From the NCBI RefSeq assembly GCF_020884795.1, contig NZ_BBZF01000021.1:2106-66105 (forward strand): 64,000 bases of DNA, written 5' to 3'. The notes beneath the pieces were generated by a model. It had not been told where the DNA came from and did no database searches. It was given only the letters and a program-made list of their open reading frames with translations. A program made the translations under genes and the position numbers. Below are positions 57,589 through 64,000 of the stretch, piece by piece (position 1 is the first letter of the stretch; each line of letters starts with the position of its first letter). The stretch comes from Micromonospora okii. GTDB taxonomy: Bacteria; Actinomycetota; Actinomycetes; Mycobacteriales; Micromonosporaceae.

Positions 57589-58541
57589 CAGTTGTCTCCA
57601 CTGCTCTCGGGGTTGTGCGGCTCGGCCATCGCGACGGCGATCTTGCGGGGGCCGGTGAACGGCTCCCGGGCGTGCGCGGCGGTCATGTTGTCCACCACCA
57701 GCACGTCGTCGCGCTGGTAGTCGAAGCGGACGGAGGCGGCCCGGTACGCGGACCGCAGGTGCTCCACCACGTCGAGGGGGATCTCGCCGCCGTCGCCGTA
57801 GTAGGTCTGCGACGGCAGCCCCTCGGGGCCGAACATCGCCAGCAGCCCCTCCTGGTAGTCCGCCGGCAGGGTGCTGAGGTGGAAGAACGTGGCGTGGTTG
57901 AACCAGCGCGGGGTGTCCGAGCCGGGCCGGAAGTGCACCGCGTCGCGGACGGCGCGGGTGCGCAGCCCGTCGCGGCCCACCCACTCCACGGCGATCCGGT
58001 TCGCCGCCGCGTACGCCTCGACCTCGCCCCGGTCGTCGGTGCCGAAGACGTCCTGCCAGCGCGTGCCGAAGTCGGCGTGAAAGTTGCGCATCAGCATCCA
58101 CCTGCGGCGGACGAACTCCTCCCGCACCGCCGGGTCGATCAGCTCGTACACCCGGCGCACGTCGGCCAGCGGCGTCGCGCCGAGGGTCTCCGGCGGGGTG
58201 ACGCACCAGAAGAACAGCGTCAGCGGCCAGCGCGCCTGGTACGAGTTCTCGTTGTGCAGGAAGATCTCCTCGTCCGGCGGGTAGTCGGTCGAGGTGTAGA
58301 CCCGGCCCTTGATGGAGTGCCGGGGCGAGGACCGCTCGGTGTAGAGCAGCGGCTCGCCGGCCAGCGCCCGCACCACCGCGTCGAAGCCGTCGACGCCCCC
58401 GACGTCGAAGCCGCGGAACAGCAGCCCGCCGTGCTCGGCGAGGGTGGCCCGCAGCTCGGCACGGCGGGCGTCGATGAGGTCGGTCAGTGCCCGGCCGTCG
58501 TTCTCGACGACCACCGGCAGCGTGGCGATCGTGTCGCTCAT
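57588..58541 (-). CDS. SyrP/AsnO-like Fe(II)/2-oxoglutarate oxygenase (TauD family)
   Basis: A 317-residue enzyme of the TauD clan. The iron-binding triad is His96-x-Glu98 (LHNENSY) and His290 (NMTAAHAREPF), with the 2-oxoglutarate Arg expected in RKIAVAMAEP. Using Glu rather than Asp in the triad is shared with the amino-acid beta-hydroxylases AsnO and VioC. The block YTSTDYPPDEEIFLHNENS and LFFWCVTPPETLGATPLADVRRV is typical of SyrP-like proteins that hydroxylate carrier-bound residues. With an Asn-type module next door, beta-hydroxy-Asn is the likely product. It starts 28 bases after the PKS stop. Confidence 0.92.
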   Translation of the reverse strand: MSDTIATLPVVVENDGRALTDLIDARRAELRATLAEHGGLLFRGFDVGGVDGFDAVVRALAGEPLLYTERSSPRHSIKGRVYTSTDYPPDEEIFLHNENSYQARWPLTLFFWCVTPPETLGATPLADVRRVYELIDPAVREEFVRRRWMLMRNFHADFGTRWQDVFGTDDRGEVEAYAAANRIAVEWVGRDGLRTRAVRDAVHFRPGSDTPRWFNHATFFHLSTLPADYQEGLLAMFGPEGLPSQTYYGDGGEIPLDVVEHLRSAYRAASVRFDYQRDDVLVVDNMTAAHAREPFTGPRKIAVAMAEPHNPESSGDN

Positions 58542-58569
58542 GGTTCTGTGCTCCCTTGTTCCTTCGTGC

Positions 58570-61500
58570 TCAGGCGCGGGGCAGCCGCGGGATGCTGGTG
58601 GCCGCCGCCGGGGCGGCCGGCTGGTCGGCGGCGGACGCCTCGGCGCGCAGCTCCTCGATCCGCGCGGCCAGCCCGGCGACGGTGGGCGTCTCGAAGAGGC
58701 TGCGCATCGGCAGCCGCACCCCGGTGGCCTTGCGCATCGCCGCGATGAGCTGCACCGCGACGAGGGAGTTGCCGCCGAGGGCGAAGAAGTCGTCGTCCAC
58801 GCCGACCGTCGGCACGCCGAGGCCGTCGCGCCACACCCCGGCGAGGGTGGCCTCCAGCTCGGTGCGCGGCGCGGCCGAGCCGCCGGCCGCCGCCGGGACG
58901 GCCGGGCCCGCCGGGTCGGCCTCCGCCTCCAGGGCCCCGGTGGTGACCCGGGTGGCCCGCCGCAGCAGGTCGGCCACCGAGCGGGTGGCGATGACCACCT
59001 GCGGGCCGAGGCCGGCGGTCAGGCTGCGGCGGAACGCCTCCGCCCCGTCCACGGGCCGGATGTCCTCCCCCGCGCCGCCGGCGGCCGGGGCCGCCTCGGG
59101 GGCCGGGGTGGTCTCGGCGGCGAGCCCGCCGGTGACCGCCGAGGCCTCCACCCGGCGCAGCACGAAGTCGCTGATCGAGACCAGCTCCCGCCCGGAGGGG
59201 TCGGTCAGGGTCAGGTCGGCGGAGACCACCTCGTCGGTGCCGCCGGCGCGGTGACGCAGGTGGCTGTGGAACCGCTGCGGCAGCGCGCCGCGCACCACGA
59301 TCCGCCCGTACGACAGCGGCAGGTAGGTGCCGCTCCCCTGACCCCGGCCGAACGCGGTGGCCACGTCCAGCAGCGCCGGGTGCAGCCCCCACGCGCCGAG
59401 GTCGGCGGCGGCCTCGGCGGGCGCCTCGACCAGGGCCAGCTCCTCGCCGTCGGCGAGGTGGTGCGCCGCGAGGGACCGCCAGCGCGGCCCGAAGGTGAGC
59501 ATGCTGGTGCGGCCCCGGCCGAACGACGCGTCGTCGTCGACCCGGCGGGAGCGGGCGGCCACCGCCGCGACGTCCACCGGCGGCGGGGTGGGCTCGACGG
59601 TCCAGCCGGCCGCGCCGCGCACGTGGGTGCGGGTCACCCCGGCGGTGAGGCTCTGCACCACGAACTCCGTGCCCCCGTCCTCGGCGGCGGTCAGCGTCAC
59701 CCGGTACTGGGCGACCGCGCCCTCGGGCACCGCGAACGGCTCCAGGAACACCACGTCGCGCAGCTCGACGGCGGCGTCCGGGCCGGGGGCGGGGACGGCG
59801 GCGGCCACGGCGGCGCGGACGGACTCCAGATGCGCGGTGCCCGGCACCACCGGCACCCCGCCGATGCGGTGCTCGTCGAGCAGCCAGTGGGTGGCGGCGG
59901 AGACGAGGCCGTGCAGCACGGTCCCCTCCGGGCCGGTCACCTTCGTGGCGAGCACCGGGTGGTCGACGGCGGTGGTGACGGTGTCCCGGTTCGCCGCCCG
60001 GAACCCGGCCGGCACGTTCGTTTCCACCGCCATGCCGACCTCGGCCCAGCCGCCCCAGTTCTGCGACAGCACGGGCGCGGTCCAGCCCGCCCCGGAGCGG
60101 GCGTGCGCGTCGAGGAAGGCGTTGGCCGCGCAGTAGTCGACCTGGCCGAAGCCGCCGATGACGGCGGTGATGGAGGAGCAGAGCGCCACGAAGTCCATCG
60201 GCAGGTCGCCGAAGACCTGCGCGAGGGCGAGGGTGCCGGCGAGCTTCGGGGCGAGCACCTTCTCCGCCTCGGCCCGCTCCTTGACCTCGGCCATGCCGCC
60301 GCCGGCCAGGCCGGCGGCGTGCACGAGGCCGTCGATCCCGCCGAACTCGGCCTCGGCGGCGGCGCGGACCCGGCGCAGGTCGGCCGGGTCGGTGACGTCG
60401 GCGGCGAGGACCAGCACGGACGCGCCGGCCGCCTCCATCCGGCGGATCGCGGCGATGGCCCGGCCCGCCCGGTCGTCGGCGCCGTGCACGGCGAGGTGGT
60501 CGTCCCACCGCTCGCGCGGCGGCAGGCCGGAGCGGGCCAGCAGCACCAGCTTCGCGCGGGCCCGCCGGGCGAAGTCCTCGGCGAGGGTGATGCCGATGCC
60601 GCCGAGGCCGCCGGTGATGACGTACCGGCCGCCCTCGCGCAGCGCCCCGGGCTCGGCCTCGCCGTCGATCGTCACCTGCTCGTAGCCGCCGACCCAGCGG
60701 CGGACCCCGCGCAGCGCGACCTCCCGGTGCTCCGGGTCGGCCGGGCGGCGCAGCTCGGCGACCAGCGCCTCCGCGCCGGTGGCGGCGGGGTCGGCGTCGA
60801 GCAGCCGGACGACCAGTCCGGGCAGCTCGGCGGGGAGCACCCGGGCCAGGCCGGCGAGGGTGGCGTGCTCGGGCCGGGTCAGGTCCGCGCCGGTCACGTC
60901 GGAGATGCCGGCGGTCACCAGGTCCAGGGCGAGCGCGGCGTCCTCGGCGGTGCGACCGGCCCCGGCGAGGGCCTGCACCAGGTGCAGGGCGCTGAGGAAG
61001 CCCCGGTCCTGGGCGGCCCAGCCGGCGGCGATGTCCGTGCCGGTGGGCTCGCCGTCGAGGGCGAAGGCGTGCACGATCCGCCCCGGCAGGCCGTCGCCGA
61101 GGGCGGCGACCAGCGCGTCGTGGTCGGCGCGCACGCCGGGGCGCAGCGCGAAGCCGGCGTCGGTGGCGGCGAAGGCGTCCCCGGCGCGTACCTCGACGAC
61201 CTCGGCGCCGGCGGCGCGCAGGCCGGCGGCGAGCGCGTCACCGCGCGGGCCGTCGACCAGCAGCAGGCAGCGACCGGGCGCGGCGGTGGCCGGCGCGGGG
61301 GCGGCCTGACGCCACACCGGCACGGCGAACCACTCGGGCAGCGCCCGGGGGCCGGTCTCGGCGGGCGCGGCGGCGACCTGCTCCATCGGGTCCGGGTCGA
61401 CCCAGTGGCGGCGGCGCTCGAACGGGTACGTCGGCAGCGGCACCCGCCGGGCGGCCGGGTCGGCGTCGGCGCGCACGCCCACGCCCGCGCACCACAGCGA

Positions 61501-64000
61501 CCCGGCGGTGGCGAGCAGGACGGCCAGGTCGCCGCCCTGCTCACCCGGGCCGGGCAGGCTGCCCAGCGGGACGAGGGCGCGCTGCTCCGGCGAGCCCTTG
61601 GCGACCTGCATCCGGGCCAGGTTGGCGAGCTGCCGGCCGGGGCCGCACTCGACCAGCGCCCAGGTGCCCTCGGCGAGCAGGGCGGCCACGCAGTCGCCGA
61701 AGCGCACCGGCTGGCGCAGGTGCGCCGCCCAGTACGCCGGGTCGGTGGCCTGCGCCTCGGTGATCCAGGTGCCGGTGACGTTGGACAGGAACGGGATCTT
61801 CGGCGCCCGCAGCGGCACGGTGGCCATCAGCGCGGTGAACTCGGCGAGGATCGGGTCGGTCATCGGCGAGTGGAACGCGTGCGAGGTGCGCAGCGCCTTG
61901 CTCTTGACCTTGCGGGTGCTCTTCAGCGTCTCGGCGAACGCGGCGACCGCGTCCGACTCGCCGGCCACCACGCAGGTGCCGGGGCCGTTGACGGTGGCGA
62001 CGGAGACGCCCTCGGGCAGCAGGTCGGCGACCGCCGACTCGTCCAGCGGGACGGCCAGCATCGACCCGGCCGGCAGGGACTGCATGAGCCGGCCCCGGGC
62101 GGCGACGACCCGCAGCGCGTCCGGCAGGTCGAGCACCCCGGCGACGGTCGCGGCGACGTACTCGCCGATGGAGTGCCCGATCATCGCCGCCGGCCGGACG
62201 CCGCTGCGCTGCCAGTGGGTGGCCAGGGCGTACTCGACGACGAAGAGGGCCGGCTGGGTGTAGCGGGTCTGGAGGAGCTTCTCGGCGGCCTCCGGGTCGC
62301 GGCCGAGGATCAGGTCGCGGATGTCCAGGCCCAGCTCGGCGCGGAGCAGCTCGGCGCACTCGTCCACGACGGCCGCGTAGCCCGGCTCCTCGGCGTAGAG
62401 CTGCGCGCCCATGCCGACGTACTGGGAGCCCTGGCCGGAGAAGAGGAACCCGACGCGGGGCGCGGGCCCGTCGGCGACGCCGGTCAGCCGGCGGCGCGGG
62501 GCGCGCAGGGCGGCGACGGCGTCGGGCAGGTCGGCGGCGACCACGGCGGCCCGGTGGGCGTACTGCTGGCGGCCGACGCGCAGGGTGTGGGCGACGTCGG
62601 CGAGGTGCGCCGCGCCGCCCTCGGGGTTGCCGTCGAGGTGCTCGGCGAGCCGCTCCACGGCGGCCGCCAGGGCGCTGCCGGTCTTCGCCGACACGGTCAG
62701 CAGGTGCGCGGGGGGCACCCGCCGGTCGGTCCGGTTCGCCTCCGGCGCCTCCTCCAGCACGACGTGCGCGTTGGTGCCGCCGATACCGAAGGAGCTGACG
62801 CCCGCCCGGCGGGGCAGCCCGTCGGTGTCCCACTTGGTGAGGGTGTTCGCCACGTAGAACGGGGTGTCGGCGAAGTCGATCGCCGGGTTCGGGGTCTCGT
62901 AGTTGATGGTCGGCGGGATCAGCCCGTGCTCCATCGCCAGCACCGTCTTGATCACGCTGACGATGCCGGAGGGCTGGCTGAGGTGGCCGATGTTGGACTT
63001 GACCGAGCCGATGCCGCACCAGCCCCGCTCGTCGGTGTCCTCGCCGTACACGGCGGAGAGGGCGGCGACCTCGATCGGGTCGCCCATCGCGGTGCCGGTG
63101 CCGTGCGCCTCGACGTAGGTGATGGTGCGCGGGTCGACCCCGGCCATCGCGACGGCCTGGGCGACGGCCTCCGTCTGCCCGTCCACGCTGGGCGCGGTGA
63201 AGCCGACCTTGCCGGCGCCGTCGTTGTTGATGGCGTTGCCGAGCACCACGGCGCGGATGTGGTCGCCGTCGGCGATCGCCTCGGAGAGCCGCTTGAGCAG
63301 GGTCACCCCCACGCCGCTGCCCCACACGGTGCCGTTGGCCTCGGCGTCGAACGGCCGGCACCGGCCGTCGGGGGAGGTGAAGCCGTCCATGCCGAGGTAG
63401 CCGGCGTGCGGCAGCTCGATGTTGACGCCGCCGGCCAGGGCCATGTCGCACTCGCCGTTGCGCAGCGCCTCGCAGGCGAGGTGGAACGCCACGAGGGAGG
63501 TGGAGCAGGCGGTGTGCACGGTCATGCTCGGCCCGCGCAGGTCCAGCCGGTACGACACGTTGGTCGCCACGTAGTTGGGCGAGTTGCTGGTGGCGAGGGA
63601 GACCGAGTGGTGCGGGTTGCCGCCGACGCGCTTGTTGCGCTGCACGTACTTGTGCAGGTAGGTGTTGCCGCCGGTGCCGGCGTACACGCCGATGGAGCCC
63701 TCGTAGCGGGCCGGGTCGTAGCCGGCGTCGGAGAGGGCGCCGTAGCAGCTCTCCAGGAACAGCCGGTGCTGCGGGTCGGTGACCTCGGCCTCCCGGTCGG
63801 TCATGCCGAACAGGCCGGCGTCGAACCGGTCGTAGCCGTCGACCAGCGGCGCCTTGTGCACCCAGCCCGGGTCGTCGACCTCCTCGGCGCTGACGCCACG
63901 GGCGAGCTGCTCCTCGCGGCTGAGCTCGGTGACCGACTCGACGCCGTCGACCAGGTTGCGCCAGAACTCGCGCACGTCGGCGGCGCCGGGCAGGCGGGCG
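58570..64000 (-). CDS. Type I polyketide synthase module KS-AT-KR-DH-ACP, 5' end outside window
   Basis: At least 1809 residues. KS (Cys in HTACSTS, codon at 63505-63507; EAHGTGTAMGDP; KSNIGHL), AT (GHSIGE Ser at 62170-62172; SHAFHSP, the HAFH of malonyl-specific AT), KR (VITGGLGGIGITLAE; active-site S-Y-N in CSSITAV and DYCAAN), DH (HRIGGVPVVPGTAHLE and LHPALLDVATAF) and ACP (DDFFALGGNSLVAVQL at ~58770). The KR precedes the DH, against the usual DH-KR order; no ER. The window starts inside the KS (first residues ARLPGAADVREFW), so earlier domains may exist. It should give an alpha,beta-unsaturated extension before the Asn module. Confidence 0.94.
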   Translation of the reverse strand, partial: ARLPGAADVREFWRNLVDGVESVTELSREEQLARGVSAEEVDDPGWVHKAPLVDGYDRFDAGLFGMTDREAEVTDPQHRLFLESCYGALSDAGYDPARYEGSIGVYAGTGGNTYLHKYVQRNKRVGGNPHHSVSLATSNSPNYVATNVSYRLDLRGPSMTVHTACSTSLVAFHLACEALRNGECDMALAGGVNIELPHAGYLGMDGFTSPDGRCRPFDAEANGTVWGSGVGVTLLKRLSEAIADGDHIRAVVLGNAINNDGAGKVGFTAPSVDGQTEAVAQAVAMAGVDPRTITYVEAHGTGTAMGDPIEVAALSAVYGEDTDERGWCGIGSVKSNIGHLSQPSGIVSVIKTVLAMEHGLIPPTINYETPNPAIDFADTPFYVANTLTKWDTDGLPRRAGVSSFGIGGTNAHVVLEEAPEANRTDRRVPPAHLLTVSAKTGSALAAAVERLAEHLDGNPEGGAAHLADVAHTLRVGRQQYAHRAAVVAADLPDAVAALRAPRRRLTGVADGPAPRVGFLFSGQGSQYVGMGAQLYAEEPGYAAVVDECAELLRAELGLDIRDLILGRDPEAAEKLLQTRYTQPALFVVEYALATHWQRSGVRPAAMIGHSIGEYVAATVAGVLDLPDALRVVAARGRLMQSLPAGSMLAVPLDESAVADLLPEGVSVATVNGPGTCVVAGESDAVAAFAETLKSTRKVKSKALRTSHAFHSPMTDPILAEFTALMATVPLRAPKIPFLSNVTGTWITEAQATDPAYWAAHLRQPVRFGDCVAALLAEGTWALVECGPGRQLANLARMQVAKGSPEQRALVPLGSLPGPGEQGGDLAVLLATAGSLWCAGVGVRADADPAARRVPLPTYPFERRRHWVDPDPMEQVAAAPAETGPRALPEWFAVPVWRQAAPAPATAAPGRCLLLVDGPRGDALAAGLRAAGAEVVEVRAGDAFAATDAGFALRPGVRADHDALVAALGDGLPGRIVHAFALDGEPTGTDIAAGWAAQDRGFLSALHLVQALAGAGRTAEDAALALDLVTAGISDVTGADLTRPEHATLAGLARVLPAELPGLVVRLLDADPAATGAEALVAELRRPADPEHREVALRGVRRWVGGYEQVTIDGEAEPGALREGGRYVITGGLGGIGITLAEDFARRARAKLVLLARSGLPPRERWDDHLAVHGADDRAGRAIAAIRRMEAAGASVLVLAADVTDPADLRRVRAAAEAEFGGIDGLVHAAGLAGGGMAEVKERAEAEKVLAPKLAGTLALAQVFGDLPMDFVALCSSITAVIGGFGQVDYCAANAFLDAHARSGAGWTAPVLSQNWGGWAEVGMAVETNVPAGFRAANRDTVTTAVDHPVLATKVTGPEGTVLHGLVSAATHWLLDEHRIGGVPVVPGTAHLESVRAAVAAAVPAPGPDAAVELRDVVFLEPFAVPEGAVAQYRVTLTAAEDGGTEFVVQSLTAGVTRTHVRGAAGWTVEPTPPPVDVAAVAARSRRVDDDASFGRGRTSMLTFGPRWRSLAAHHLADGEELALVEAPAEAAADLGAWGLHPALLDVATAFGRGQGSGTYLPLSYGRIVVRGALPQRFHSHLRHRAGGTDEVVSADLTLTDPSGRELVSISDFVLRRVEASAVTGGLAAETTPAPEAAPAAGGAGEDIRPVDGAEAFRRSLTAGLGPQVVIATRSVADLLRRATRVTTGALEAEADPAGPAVPAAAGGSAAPRTELEATLAGVWRDGLGVPTVGVDDDFFALGGNSLVAVQLIAAMRKATGVRLPMRSLFETPTVAGLAARIEELRAEASAADQPAAPAAATSIPRLPRA

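Overview
The window is very GC-rich, uses many GTG/TTG starts and is typical of an actinobacterium. The gene families (DUF397 with an XRE/DUF5753 regulator, DUF2267, DUF2795, PhoP-like two-component pair) and a 54-base palindromic intergenic element built around GGGCCC and GTTAACGC suggest Micromonosporaceae, most likely Micromonospora or a close relative. This is inference from gene content, not a database match. No rRNA, tRNA, transposase, integrase or CRISPR array was seen.

Layout. 1-5.0 kb (minus): trehalose from glycogen (treZ partial, treY, glgX/treX), translationally coupled. 5.2-10.8 kb (plus): response regulator, secreted M14 zinc carboxypeptidase with a beta-helix-like tail, FAS1 lipoprotein, GT4 glycosyltransferase. 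11-16.2 kb (minus): citrate synthase, then an envelope operon (49-residue membrane protein, NoeA-like methyltransferase, membrane sulfatase-fold protein). 16.4-23.4 kb: VOC/AraC pair, PhoP/PhoR-like two-component system, Ser/Thr kinase, OsmC-like protein, secreted transglycosylase-like protein, DivIVA-like coiled coil. 23.6-28.4 kb: signalling island with an Rcp-type response regulator, three STAS anti-anti-sigma proteins, a SpoIIE-type phosphatase with PAS/GAF, and a B12-binding protein carrying the CarH photoreceptor motif. 28.6-40.5 kb: DUF2267/DUF2795/DUF1345 proteins, spermidine-synthase-like protein, NDH-2, a molybdopterin oxidoreductase with its flavin reductase, a TerC transporter under a yybP-ykoY (Mn2+) riboswitch, two glycosyltransferases, an HhH-GPD-like protein and a pirin. 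40.7-48.7 kb: second transglycosylase-like protein behind two promoters resembling the SigR/SigH class, DedA protein, XRE/DUF397 pair, GGDEF protein, PemK-like protein, DUF4291, NUDIX and serpin-like proteins.

48.7-64.0 kb (minus) is the end of a PKS-NRPS gene cluster that continues past the right edge. Order of transcription: PKS (KS-AT-KR-DH-ACP, 5' end missing), SyrP/AsnO-like Fe(II)/2-oxoglutarate oxygenase, MbtH, NRPS C-A-T (code read as Asn) and NRPS C-A-T-TE (code read as Ser) fused to a C-terminal MFS transporter. After the oxygenase start every gene overlaps the next by 1-4 bases. The terminal thioesterase has Cys in place of the nucleophilic Ser (GHCGVG), a feature known from thioesterases that form strained rings. 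Inferred product: an unsaturated polyketide acyl chain joined to (possibly beta-hydroxylated) Asn and Ser, released by the Cys-thioesterase and exported by the fused transporter.

Other items of note: an apparently complete Mn2+ riboswitch expression platform before terC; tandem decay of gene 3' ends at three separate loci; a 130-base tandem hairpin repeat; two copies of a palindromic element with a compensatory base change; a 21-bp perfect inverted repeat between the DUF397 and XRE genes.
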